Shown: piece after piece, positions 8,867 through 18,080 of the stretch
Layout: the number at the start of each line of letters is the position of its first letter
How positions within the stretch are numbered: the first letter of the stretch is position 1
DNA from: Endozoicomonas gorgoniicola
Lineage (GTDB): Bacteria > Pseudomonadota > Gammaproteobacteria > Pseudomonadales > Endozoicomonadaceae
Length of the DNA stretch: 64,000 nucleotides
Assembly (NCBI RefSeq): GCF_025562715.2
Contig: NZ_JAPFCC010000001.1
Coordinates: 4,818,501-4,882,500 of the forward strand
Direction of reading: 5' to 3'
The notes under the pieces: model-generated
Database searches by the model: none
What the model saw: the letters and a program-made list of their open reading frames with translations, nothing else
Told to the model about the DNA's origin: nothing
Made by a program: the position numbers and the translations under genes

Positions 8867-11433
8867 TATAGAGCATTAATTCCGGCATCATCTAGCTCAT
8901 CTATTAGTTCTGGATAAAGTGTTTTCGCATCAATTCTGGAATAACTAGCAGCATTGATTACAGTATTGTCTGCGTCAGGCATCAGCATGATGACATCTAC
9001 ACCAATAGCTAAACTTACAATCATTGCCAGAGGGCTCCATCCATAATGAGGAATGTCACCAAAGTTTTCCGCTTCGTCAACGATTAGCCTGTATTCCAAT
9101 ACCTCTCTTGCACTCATACCTTCGGGAGCACTGACAAGCCCTTCAATGCCAGGATCATAAGAGTGTGGAGCTTTTGGATCATTATTCATTGACTTTACAA
9201 TCCACTGATGGATTAACTCTCTTACCATTTTTCCAGTAACTTTTTCATCTTGAGCATAATCACTTTTAACCAGCTTTTTGTAAGCAGATAAAAATTTTCC
9301 TTTATAAGGCCTTACATTAAAAAGATAAGCCAGAGACTCATAAAAGCAGTTACCATCAGCAGGGATTTGATGCATATGGAATAAGTTAGTTAACTTCAGA
9401 AGGGCGCAGTTATTACTTTTTTCATTCAGCATCTCGCTATAAAGTGATTTTTTCTGCACGGTTTTTTTATTGAGATAAGAGGGCTCTATACCTGTTTTGA
9501 CATAATGATCATTTAATAACTTTTCTTTGTACTTTTTTAACTGAACAATTACAAGTAATCTAAGTTGCTGCATGTGATTGATAAGCTGCTGCGAATAACT
9601 GTCATTACTGTCAAAACAGTTAAGGCTTTCTATTAAAGAAATATGTTTGGTTATAGCGCAAAGCGTATTGCATGTATATATTATCCCCTTTATATTATAT
9701 TCTTTCTTTAACTCGCATAGTTCCATTTTCAGGCATTCAATATCTAATAATATATGTCCGTTGGGAGATAAAGTTTGTAATGAGTACGGCAGTGTTGTCC
9801 CATGTTTGGTCATTGGTATTGATTTGATATTTGTAAGACCCGTGAAGTCAAGTTTATTCCATTCCGGCACAACAGAAATGTCTATCGTCAAAAATGGATT
9901 ATCATCAAAAAAAATGCCTGTATGTCCTATTTTTGGTGTTTTATCAAATTCATTACTTTTTTTCCCGATTGGAGAATATGATGACGTAATCAAAGTGTCG
10001 GTTACACTTTGCTTGTAAATAATGTGCTGGATAATCTGAGATATTTTTAATAGGAACTCTTCGGCACTCTTCGAGTCTTTAAACATAAAATCCAGGTCTT
10101 TACTATTTCCCAGGCTTTCAGGGCTAAATAGCACTGAAAACGCTGATGACCCTATCAGTGCTGACTGTATGGCACTGCTTTGAAATGTTTCTTCACTGGC
10201 ATGCCTAGCGTATTCGTCTAGTACAGCATTGATAACATGCAGTTTAAAAACGCTCTTAAAACATTGTGTGCAAAGCTTTTCAACAGATTCTGTTCTGAAT
10301 AAGCATGTATTTTTAACTGTTAGTTCCTTATTGCATTTTGAGCATACAGGTTGAGTTGTTACAGCATTAGCTTGATTTTTTTTATCTCCGTCTTCATCTC
10401 TGTCTTCATTTTCGTCTTCGTCCCCTCTTTTTTTTATGTGCTTTTTTACCATGCCCTTATTTTCTTGCCTTTGGAGCTGACAGGCTGTGTTTTGGGAGAC
10501 AGGCTTTCGGGTCTGAGTGCCGGATTTATTTTTTTTGTTTGTTGGGTGTTCTCTTGCAGGGTATTTTTTAATGTTGTGACTGTAATAAGATAACAATGCA
10601 GTTTCTAAATTTGAGACTAGTATATCATGACGATTCAACAGCACATGTCTTAAGTCATTTTTAGCTATCTTTAATGACGTCTGAACTTCTGTAATAGCTG
10701 TAATCAGGTTCCTTAAATAATCGGCAGTAACAACTTCGCCCCCGTTCACTTCTCTCACATTTAGATGCTGGCTTTCTGATAACCGACTGAAAGATTCGTA
10801 AGCACTATAATCATGAATTATGTCAAGCAGCCTGCTGATAACCTCAGGAGGGATCGGGCTTTTTTTAGATTTTGGGATGTATTGGAATATATCTTCCAGA
10901 TTTGCTTCAAATATTGTGACCCTGTCATTACGGATGCGCCTCAAATTGTTTTCCGTTACTGACTCAGCATTACCCGTTAACATCGAAGCTATCGCGGATA
11001 GTTCGTAGAGCACTCTGTCTAGTATATTCTCTTCCGGAGTATTTGCAGGCAGCAGATGCAAGTGATTTTTATGATTATCAGGTTGTTCTGGCTCATCGTT
11101 TTCATAAGCCACCTGTGGAGTAGGGAGGACGGGGTATGTCTTTTCAAAATTAGTATACTTTTTGTCATTCCGCTGATACGGGACTGTGTTCAGAAGTACT
11201 CCAATCAATAACCACCCTATATTAGTCCATTGTCTTGTAATACTCTTCTCTCTGAGGTTAACTTTACTTTCTTCCCAAATCATTTTGTTATTTTTTTGAG
11301 CCGTAAAGAATAAGTGGCTTTGTAGTCCAGTTACTCCAGTTGCCTTCGGGTACTCTGCATTAACATGCTGTACAAAGTTGCCGTAAAATAATACAAAGTA
11401 AAGTAGACACGACAAAGAAAAGAGCTTCTTCAA
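8860..11433 (-). CDS. Secreted OTU-type cysteine protease with nucleotidyltransferase-like and zinc-ribbon segments, 3'-truncated
   Basis: Starts at TTG 11433 with signal peptide KKLFSLSCLLYFVLFYGNF. A CSKC...CTQC pair near residues 365-395 looks like a zinc ribbon. Residues ~428-520 show the spacing of a Pol-beta-type nucleotidyltransferase: GSS at 428, DLD at 446-448 and a third Asp at 518 (LTIDIS). Residues ~690-857 are an OTU fold, with DGNCFYESLA carrying the catalytic Cys696. The OTU catalytic His normally lies near the C-terminus in an (N)HY-type motif. It is not seen: the frame ends ALYS with its TAA supplied by the IS66 terminal repeat. OTU enzymes cleave ubiquitin or ubiquitin-like chains, but this copy has probably lost activity. 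The nucleotidyltransferase reading is a motif-based inference. Confidence 0.75.
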   Translation of the reverse strand: MKKLFSLSCLLYFVLFYGNFVQHVNAEYPKATGVTGLQSHLFFTAQKNNKMIWEESKVNLREKSITRQWTNIGWLLIGVLLNTVPYQRNDKKYTNFEKTYPVLPTPQVAYENDEPEQPDNHKNHLHLLPANTPEENILDRVLYELSAIASMLTGNAESVTENNLRRIRNDRVTIFEANLEDIFQYIPKSKKSPIPPEVISRLLDIIHDYSAYESFSRLSESQHLNVREVNGGEVVTADYLRNLITAITEVQTSLKIAKNDLRHVLLNRHDILVSNLETALLSYYSHNIKKYPAREHPTNKKNKSGTQTRKPVSQNTACQLQRQENKGMVKKHIKKRGDEDENEDRDEDGDKKNQANAVTTQPVCSKCNKELTVKNTCLFRTESVEKLCTQCFKSVFKLHVINAVLDEYARHASEETFQSSAIQSALIGSSAFSVLFSPESLGNSKDLDFMFKDSKSAEEFLLKISQIIQHIIYKQSVTDTLITSSYSPIGKKSNEFDKTPKIGHTGIFFDDNPFLTIDISVVPEWNKLDFTGLTNIKSIPMTKHGTTLPYSLQTLSPNGHILLDIECLKMELCELKKEYNIKGIIYTCNTLCAITKHISLIESLNCFDSNDSYSQQLINHMQQLRLLVIVQLKKYKEKLLNDHYVKTGIEPSYLNKKTVQKKSLYSEMLNEKSNNCALLKLTNLFHMHQIPADGNCFYESLAYLFNVRPYKGKFLSAYKKLVKSDYAQDEKVTGKMVRELIHQWIVKSMNNDPKAPHSYDPGIEGLVSAPEGMSAREVLEYRLIVDEAENFGDIPHYGWSPLAMIVSLAIGVDVIMLMPDADNTVINAASYSRIDAKTLYPELIDELDDAGINALYS

Positions 11434-11662
11434 GATGGTTCCCGAACATTAAATAACCTGAGTACCAGGTAAAATTCTGATGCATTGTCATTCAGGTTTT
11501 TGACAGCCTGTTTAAAAATGCACCTACCTTGTTACATTGTCATACAATCACTGCGGCTAAAACGTTCAAGTAACCGGAGCAGCGAAAATGAGCCAGAGAC
11601 AAAAGGGTAGTTAATATTTTTGAAATGACATCATTTAGTCACTTCCAAAAAGAGGCATCCCC

Positions 11663-11920
11663 ATGAAATCAGGTCGCTGGATACTGACCCTTTTACTATG
11701 TGCTTTGCTGATCGGTAGTCTTGCCGGGTACAAAATACTTGAGATCCGCTCAGCCATTGCCTTTGCCGAAAGCCTTCCTGAATACTCTGAAACGGTAAAA
11801 ACAGGCAGAGCAAAAGCGGTTGTCTTTCAACCCACGGTTCAGGTAATGGGTGCAATCGTTCAACCCGGGCACGTCACCCTGCGCAATGAACTTCCGGGTC
11901 GCATTACGGACATTGGGGCA
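11663..11920 (+). pseudogene. RND efflux membrane-fusion (HlyD/AcrA-type) protein, N-terminal fragment
   Basis: An ATG at 11663 begins a membrane anchor (WILTLLLCALLIGSLAGY), followed by the characteristic start of periplasmic adaptors, VQVMGAIVQPGHVTLRNELPGRITDIG. The match then ends abruptly and the frame stops at 11968 after unrelated residues. Intact adaptors are about 350-400 residues and sit beside an RND pump gene, which is absent here. It is a decayed remnant. Confidence 0.7.
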
Positions 11921-12037
11921 AAAAGCTTTTGCTGGTCTGTTGGATTGGCTTTTAATCGGATGCCCTGAAGCATTGCAGTGCCTGTTATGTTGAATGCCTT
12001 TTATGCTAGTGCTGACAAGCGTTTATATCCATACAAC

Positions 12038-12113
12038 CGTCATTCCCGCGTAGGCGGCTCTTGTAAAGGAGAGAGTACCACGGTAGTGGATCCCCGCCTT
12101 CGCGGGGATGACG
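12038..12113. repeat. Palindromic intergenic repeat (CGTCATTCCCGCG type)
   Basis: Begins CGTCATTCCCGCG and ends CGCGGGGATGACG, with inner arms matching imperfectly and a short variable centre. This widespread class of bacterial intergenic palindrome yields spurious translations such as RHSRVGGS and DPRLRGDDE. It is probably a MITE-like or REP-like element. Confidence 0.65.
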
Positions 12114-12170
12114 AGGGTTTTGCCTGCATGGTTTTCAGCAAAGTATCGCCGGAACGTATTCACGAGGGAA

Positions 12171-12245
12171 ATGACCGATCAACTTCGTGAGATCTTTTCA
12201 GAAACCTGCCCGCAAATGGAGTGCCACTTTCAGAAAATTCGTTAA
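12171..12245 (+). pseudogene. Remnant of an IS200-type transposase
   Basis: Twenty-four codons read MTDQLREIFSETCPQMECHF, resembling the internal stretch of IS200/IS605 TnpA just before the HUH motif. No flanking core remains. The match is short, so this is a tentative call. Confidence 0.4.
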
Positions 12246-12603
12246 GACTTCTAAACGATCGTCACAGCAAGGCTAGCGCCTTGCGCTGGCTAGACCCGCC
12301 TCTAAAGAAGCGGGTTTGCGCCAGTGTTTCGATCAACGCTTTTCAGGTGGGAAATGCCCCGAACCTTTTATGGTTTTAATGAATATTTTGTCCCATATAT
12401 TCACCTTGTTGTATCAAAGATTATGAGCTTAAATCATTGCCACTGTTTTCAAGTATTGTTCTGCTTGTGCTCTCTTGCATGCCTTGCATAGGGAAAAAGA
12501 AGAAGCCTTTTCAATACAACAAATAGTATTGAAGACCGAACTTCCCGGTCATAAAACAATGATACAAATCTAAGACCTGATTAGTTGAGCGTTGGAAAAT
12601 GGC
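12246..12603. other. Gene-free stretch upstream of the RBR protein
   Basis: Contains a hairpin (ACCCGC at 12294, GCGGGT ending 12315) that may be the end hairpin of the decayed IS200-type element. The rest is A/T-rich, without a convincing gene or an obvious -35/-10 pair. It must hold the promoter of the downstream gene, which I cannot place. Confidence 0.4.
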
Positions 12604-15600
12604 ATGATGACGGATTGCGGTGTCTTGCTCTCTGCTGAAAATTGGAGAGCTGGTGGTTCATTTTATTCAAAACAGAGAAACAACATTACTACTCTGTGGA
12701 AATGGCTTATCTGGCTATCGCTCCTCTGTTTTATAAATTCAGCACAGGCTCAGGCTCAGAAACCAGCCGATCCTCATGTGCAATGTGGTAATTTTGCATC
12801 AACGGGTAATCAGCCCTTTATTATTGGCATGGATTCGGAACACAACATTACCCGTTGTTTATTATCAAAGGCATCCGGATTAAATCAGTCATTACCTTCA
12901 TTTTTTTCACTGACAAACCTTGGCTCATACCTCTACACCCGACTGTCAATGGCAGGCTCTGATCACAATAACATTCCGTTCGTCGGTGTTTCTAAATTAA
13001 AACAACCGTCTCTGCCACTGCCAAAAATACCAGTTCCCGGTTTTACATCACCGGCTCTGTTTTCATCTGACAATTTCTCATCTGACAATTTCTCATCTGA
13101 CAACTTCTCATCTGACAATACAGAGCCTTTAAATCAAAAAGAATGGGTCAGGTCTTATTTGATTCCTGATAACCACTCAATTGACCTCACAGACAAATTA
13201 AATAGTGCCTTTCATCATATTTACCAACATCAGGCATCCGGTGCTGAAAAGCCTGAGAAGGATACCTATCTCGATATATATGCTTCTCTAATTAATCATA
13301 AAGTCAGGCAGGTTATCGTTCTTCCAGAACATCTCTTAATGCAGGAACAAACCTTTGGTTTTCTCAATAACTTATTAGAGGCATCTCTTGATGCCTGGCT
13401 AACCCACTATCTATCCATTTCGGATACGTCATCACTAATCAGGCTTATCACGGTATTCATTGAAACAGCAAAGGCTGTTATGGTCTCAGGAGCCGGCGGC
13501 GGCGACTGGAACAAGGGGGGCTGGATAAATAACGAGTTCAGCGATGACGCACCGTTCTCTGTTCGCATATCCTTCTCTCCACAAACCCCCGCTCAGTGGA
13601 TGCAAGCACTGATCACGCTGGAAATGGAACAGAAACACAGGCTAATAGCTCTTCTGTACAATCAGCTGCATGCATCGGTTCTGTCTGGCAACAGGAATCT
13701 GGCCAGAATTTTGCGTGACAGAATAATGCTAATAGAAGTTGAAGCCGGTGATAGGCTAGGGCGAATAAATGATTCAGGTCACTCCGCTGCCGAGCTTTCT
13801 ATGCATGCGGAGCAGCTGATCAGAGTATTTCTTTCTCATGCGGAGGATGTACAACGTTACCAGACTCTCGCTACCCAAAACACCTCCCATACCTATTCAG
13901 GCAGACGCCATTCAGCCATAGAATTAATTTTTAATGAGATTGAAAGCCGGTTGGAGCAATTGACCGGCTCTGGTGCCAGCCAGAGAGAGATCAGCGAGCT
14001 GTACTCAGCACTGCAAAGCCTTGCATTATTGTCAGGGCATTTTATACACGACTATGACAGTGAAAATAGTCAGCTCGTTGATGGAGACCGGCAACCCACT
14101 GAAAACAGTGACAAGGGAACCCCATCAACCACCACGGGCAATGTTTTTTCGACGACCAGGACAGGCGGAGATTCTAACAGACGACCGACACGAAGCCTTC
14201 GTCAGTCAGGACGTGAAAACGGTGACGATGACGGTGATGGGAATCGCCCTCCTCATCCTGGTCCTGGCTCTCCACGTTATCTGTACAACAGCCCGGCCGA
14301 TGTTGAAACTACCATGGTCACTGAACTGGAGAATAATCCGGTAGGTTTGACTTTGAATGCAGTGAAAACGCTTCTGGAGGCTTTTGGGAACCAGCTACTC
14401 GGGGTGCAAAGCTCAAATTACCCTAACAACACCCTGCTTCACATTATTTATTTAAACCAGAAAACAGACATTATCGAGTGGATAGATACACACATCCCCA
14501 GTCAAGACCTTAATCTTGTACTTAGTACAAGCAACCTCAAAAATGAAACGCCTGATACGCTGAAAACCAACCGAAAGCACTCTGCACGGGAAGGGCTTCC
14601 GCCTCCGCCGGAGCATTTGATACGCAACAGAGAGCGGGCAAATACTAACAATCAGCCTACAGGAAGACCACTTCGTAGCCCTGCCCGTTATCCATCCGGC
14701 AGCCTGACCAATAAGGCTACCTTCATCGTCACTGATCTGGACAATACTCCGAGAGTTCTGACGTTGGATATCGTGAAATCGCTTATAAATCATTTTGGGA
14801 ACCAGGTACTCGGGGTGAAAAGCTCAAATTCCTCTAAAAACACCCTGCTTCACATTATTTATTTAAGCCAAAAAACAGACATTATTAATTGGATACATAC
14901 AAACATACCCAGACAAAACCTTAATAGTATGCTTAGTGCAAGAAACAGCAAAAATGAAACGCCTGCTACACAGAAAATCAACCTAAGGCACTCAGTATGG
15001 GAAGGGCTTCCCCCCCCTGAAGCGGGAGCCTCATCAACGTCTGCGGGTAATGGTTTGACAACTCCCGGCACAAGCAGCGGAAGTTCTTACAGCCTTCAGA
15101 CAAGACCGCATCATCATTCATACAACAATCTGCCCTATGTTGAAATGCAGGCTGTCACTGAACTGGAGAATAATCCGGCAGACCTGACTTTGAATGCTCT
15201 TAAATCACTTATAGAAGAGCATGGAGAAGAAGTGCTTGGGATGAGAAGCTCAAATGATGCCAGAAACACCTTGCTACACATTATTTATTTAAACAAAAAG
15301 ATAAGCATCATCAACTGGATAAATACAAACGTCTCCAATGACTTACGTAAAGTTCTATTTCGTACAATGAACAATCAAAATATAGCCCCGGCGATGCTGG
15401 CAAACCGATTAAATAAAAATCGAAAAGCAGCAAAACTTGTGCATGAGAACATCAGCTCTGAGCAAATCAAAGCCTTGTCTGAGGCGTTGAAGAGGGTCGA
15501 AAGCCCTCTGCAAAAGGAACAGGAATTCAACAGGCGGCAAGACCTCAATCCCGGAAATGCGAGACATAAAAAAGCAGCGCACAAAAATAAAAGCGCTCCC

Positions 15601-17070
15601 TCTGACAGAGCCAAAGTTACGAACGTAAGGAGCTTATATGACCCCGACACAGGGAAAAGCCAGACAATGCCCTGTGCAGCTCATAAGGAAAGCGGCTGCC
15701 ACAATGGCTTTGCTAAAGTTCCCTGCTGCTCAGGCTCTGTAGAACCTGCGCGAATTTGCCTGGAGTATCTTTACTTCGTCGTAGAAAACTACCTTAAATC
15801 ACAGTCCACTCCATGTCCGAACTGCCAAACGCCATTGGATGTGCCTGCTCTGTTAGAGCTCACGCTGAAGGATATTTCAGATAAAAATGAAACTTACACT
15901 AAGTTATTGCTATCAAGATCAGACCGATCGAGCAAGGAAAAAAAGAAGTTCAAAAAGTCATTAGAGGACTGCCGTCAGTTGGACGAGATACTACTGGGTC
16001 TTATTCAAAACGTGCAGAATTACAACTCTATAGAACATGATTTTGAACCGTATATCGACAGGGAAAATCCGGATGAGTGTCTCATCTGTATGGGAGAGGA
16101 CTCCTGTGTCACGATACCAGATTGTGGTCATAAGTTCTGCGAACCCTGCATGAAGGATTATCTGACAGAACTGAAGGGAGATTTAAGCCAGACTTCCAAG
16201 GGCATCGTTTGTCCGGGACACCCTTGTCAGGCTTCAATACCCAACCCGATTCTAGAGCACATCTGGGGAATCAGTACCTACCAGAAAATGCGTCATCATC
16301 AGTTAAAGCTGGCTTATCAGGGAAGCGAGCGAATATTGTATTGTCCGTTTGAATATTGTGAAACTTTTTTTGACCCGGAGGAGATAACCTCTTTCGAGGT
16401 AAAATGCCCCGATTGCCTCGGTCGCTTTTGCGTCAAATGCGGTGCCCGCCCTTATCACGACCATCTTACTTGTGAGCAGAATGAACAAGCCGAATCGACG
16501 CCACAAGGAGCCGATGCATCCATGCGGATATTCCTTGAGAAAAACAAAGGCGTTTATAAGCGTTGCCCGAACTGTAATCAGCCCATTGAAAAAAACCTGG
16601 GCTGTAAGGCAATGAAATGTAGATCTTGCCGTACTCAGTTTTGCTGGGACTGTCTGATGATCAGTCAAAATATTCATTCGCACATATGCTCCCCTTCCGA
16701 TAACCAGGCAACAGGCAGTACCACAGGTGAAAATGACCCATCAAACGCAATCTGTGACTTCTGCAATGGCGCTCAACCATCAGAAATTGCTCCAATGCTC
16801 TGCGAACACAGAGCCTGTGAAAGGTGCTACGTACGGATGCTCTGGGATGGGGGAAACAATCAAAACGAGAGCATTTGCACAATATGCAACGCTGGTAACA
16901 ATGAAGATGCCCTGCTCGGAGAGGCAACAGGAGTGACGAGGGTTCAGACAAGAGAGAGCACAGTCACCGATCGCAATGGAAAAATATGCGTGGTGTGTAA
17001 TGCCAAAATTGAAAATACTGAATTTGATGTTTGCCTGAGTTGTTTATCTTCGTTCTCACTGGGGCCCTGA
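12604..17070 (+). CDS. Very large secreted protein with a RING-IBR-RING (RBR) ubiquitin-ligase-like C-terminus
   Basis: Start chosen at ATG 12604 (TTG 12592 is possible), giving about 1,488 residues. Residue numbers below count from 12592. A hydrophobic stretch, LWKWLIWLSLLCFINSAQA, looks like a signal peptide. SSDNF is repeated in tandem near 158-176. Three ~100-residue repeats begin near 571, 704 and 850, each with NTLLHIIYL and a following WI. A cysteine-rich segment lies near 1030-1085. RING1 is C1163LIC1166...C1178GHKFC; the IBR has CPDCLGRFCVKCG; RING2 has CPNC...GC1338KAMKC..C...FCWDC. In RBR ligases the Cys in that GCxxxKC context carries the ubiquitin thioester. Two further Cys-rich fingers follow. 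RBRs are essentially eukaryotic, so this is probably a host-directed effector. The His normally two residues after the catalytic Cys is Ala here. Confidence 0.8.
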   Translation: MMTDCGVLLSAENWRAGGSFYSKQRNNITTLWKWLIWLSLLCFINSAQAQAQKPADPHVQCGNFASTGNQPFIIGMDSEHNITRCLLSKASGLNQSLPSFFSLTNLGSYLYTRLSMAGSDHNNIPFVGVSKLKQPSLPLPKIPVPGFTSPALFSSDNFSSDNFSSDNFSSDNTEPLNQKEWVRSYLIPDNHSIDLTDKLNSAFHHIYQHQASGAEKPEKDTYLDIYASLINHKVRQVIVLPEHLLMQEQTFGFLNNLLEASLDAWLTHYLSISDTSSLIRLITVFIETAKAVMVSGAGGGDWNKGGWINNEFSDDAPFSVRISFSPQTPAQWMQALITLEMEQKHRLIALLYNQLHASVLSGNRNLARILRDRIMLIEVEAGDRLGRINDSGHSAAELSMHAEQLIRVFLSHAEDVQRYQTLATQNTSHTYSGRRHSAIELIFNEIESRLEQLTGSGASQREISELYSALQSLALLSGHFIHDYDSENSQLVDGDRQPTENSDKGTPSTTTGNVFSTTRTGGDSNRRPTRSLRQSGRENGDDDGDGNRPPHPGPGSPRYLYNSPADVETTMVTELENNPVGLTLNAVKTLLEAFGNQLLGVQSSNYPNNTLLHIIYLNQKTDIIEWIDTHIPSQDLNLVLSTSNLKNETPDTLKTNRKHSAREGLPPPPEHLIRNRERANTNNQPTGRPLRSPARYPSGSLTNKATFIVTDLDNTPRVLTLDIVKSLINHFGNQVLGVKSSNSSKNTLLHIIYLSQKTDIINWIHTNIPRQNLNSMLSARNSKNETPATQKINLRHSVWEGLPPPEAGASSTSAGNGLTTPGTSSGSSYSLQTRPHHHSYNNLPYVEMQAVTELENNPADLTLNALKSLIEEHGEEVLGMRSSNDARNTLLHIIYLNKKISIINWINTNVSNDLRKVLFRTMNNQNIAPAMLANRLNKNRKAAKLVHENISSEQIKALSEALKRVESPLQKEQEFNRRQDLNPGNARHKKAAHKNKSAPSDRAKVTNVRSLYDPDTGKSQTMPCAAHKESGCHNGFAKVPCCSGSVEPARICLEYLYFVVENYLKSQSTPCPNCQTPLDVPALLELTLKDISDKNETYTKLLLSRSDRSSKEKKKFKKSLEDCRQLDEILLGLIQNVQNYNSIEHDFEPYIDRENPDECLICMGEDSCVTIPDCGHKFCEPCMKDYLTELKGDLSQTSKGIVCPGHPCQASIPNPILEHIWGISTYQKMRHHQLKLAYQGSERILYCPFEYCETFFDPEEITSFEVKCPDCLGRFCVKCGARPYHDHLTCEQNEQAESTPQGADASMRIFLEKNKGVYKRCPNCNQPIEKNLGCKAMKCRSCRTQFCWDCLMISQNIHSHICSPSDNQATGSTTGENDPSNAICDFCNGAQPSEIAPMLCEHRACERCYVRMLWDGGNNQNESICTICNAGNNEDALLGEATGVTRVQTRESTVTDRNGKICVVCNAKIENTEFDVCLSCLSSFSLGP
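13063..13119 (+). repeat. 15-bp in-frame tandem repeat coding SSDNF
   Basis: TCATCTGACAATTTC is repeated three times plus a partial fourth (one unit has a C for T change). The unit length is a multiple of three, so copy-number change would alter protein length without a frameshift. Confidence 0.9.
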
Positions 17071-17210
17071 ACGGATAGGCTCCAACCCTTTGAGTTACAC
17101 TTGAGACTGCAAGTTCTTGCAAACCAATGCGTCTGGACTATATTTCCTCAATCTTCAGGACACCAGTTGATTGACTTTTTTTCTTTTACGAAAAAGTTAA
17201 GGATCATTTG

Positions 17211-18080
17211 ATGGCTAACAAGACTTTTGCTCGCTTAGTTTTCGCCTGCTTTATTATTTCAGGTTCCGTCTTCTGCCAGCCGGCTATGTCATTTTTTAAA
17301 GACTCCCAACTTCGCTGCCCGGACATCGTCAATCCCGTAGACTTGAAATATAAAGGAGACAAAATAGAAGATTATGACACTTCCAATTCATTGCCAGAAA
17401 TGATCAGGTTACTCTTTCAGCACAAAAAGATAACCATAGAAAATGATTTTGAAAAAAGTGATGGCTCTCTTACTTACAGTGTGTACTATCTGACAACGGA
17501 TAATTTATTGAAAAATAACGGGATCATAAAAACGTTGGTTTGTCATTACAGCAGCGGTTGGCATAACGCTACTCTGAGATTCCGTTTTGCCGAGGGGTAT
17601 CCGTTTTCAAGCACAAATTTGCAGAACGGAGGATATTTTGGTTACCCGAAATATGCTCTCTCCCCTGATTTTACCTATGTTACCAGCCTGATAAACAGCA
17701 AGGTTCCGATTGTGAGAACCGATTTGGTTTACCTTAAAAAAGAGTCCGGAGATATATTACCCATAGAAGTTAATGATAATGATGGCGTTGTCGTAACTGA
17801 AAGCACAACGATCAATCTTCTGCTCCCCAATAAACTGTTGTTGGAGCAATGGGTTTATGATTACATTATCAGCAGGCATAATCCCCCACTGTCCCGCACT
17901 CATTTTGATGACGATATCACGCATCTCTGTACAGGAAATAAATATGCTGGAGAAGGTATTCAAATAACGAATGAAAAGCCAAAACTAATAACAATCCACT
18001 TTGATGACAAACTTAAATTCAGTGAGTGCAATGTTATTCCTTACACCAATACAGAAACGGAAGAAGAAGCAGCGCCCTGA
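17211..18080 (+). CDS. Secreted protein of unknown function, ~289 residues
   Basis: ATG 17211 is preferred over TTG 17208 because AAGG lies about 9 bases upstream. Residues 1-28 form a signal peptide (LVFACFIISGSVFCQPAMS). The mature part has a few cysteines and many aromatic and beta-type stretches (YSVYYLTT, ATLRFRFAEGYPF), suggesting a beta-rich fold. I recognise no family. It follows the RBR gene by 140 bases in the same direction and may be co-transcribed with it, though a separate promoter is possible. Confidence 0.6.
   Translation: MANKTFARLVFACFIISGSVFCQPAMSFFKDSQLRCPDIVNPVDLKYKGDKIEDYDTSNSLPEMIRLLFQHKKITIENDFEKSDGSLTYSVYYLTTDNLLKNNGIIKTLVCHYSSGWHNATLRFRFAEGYPFSSTNLQNGGYFGYPKYALSPDFTYVTSLINSKVPIVRTDLVYLKKESGDILPIEVNDNDGVVVTESTTINLLLPNKLLLEQWVYDYIISRHNPPLSRTHFDDDITHLCTGNKYAGEGIQITNEKPKLITIHFDDKLKFSECNVIPYTNTETEEEAAP

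Noticed and set aside
11978..12190. 70-codon frame
   Set aside because: Translation of a palindromic intergenic repeat (RHSRVGGS/DPRLRGDDE pattern), a well-known false gene.
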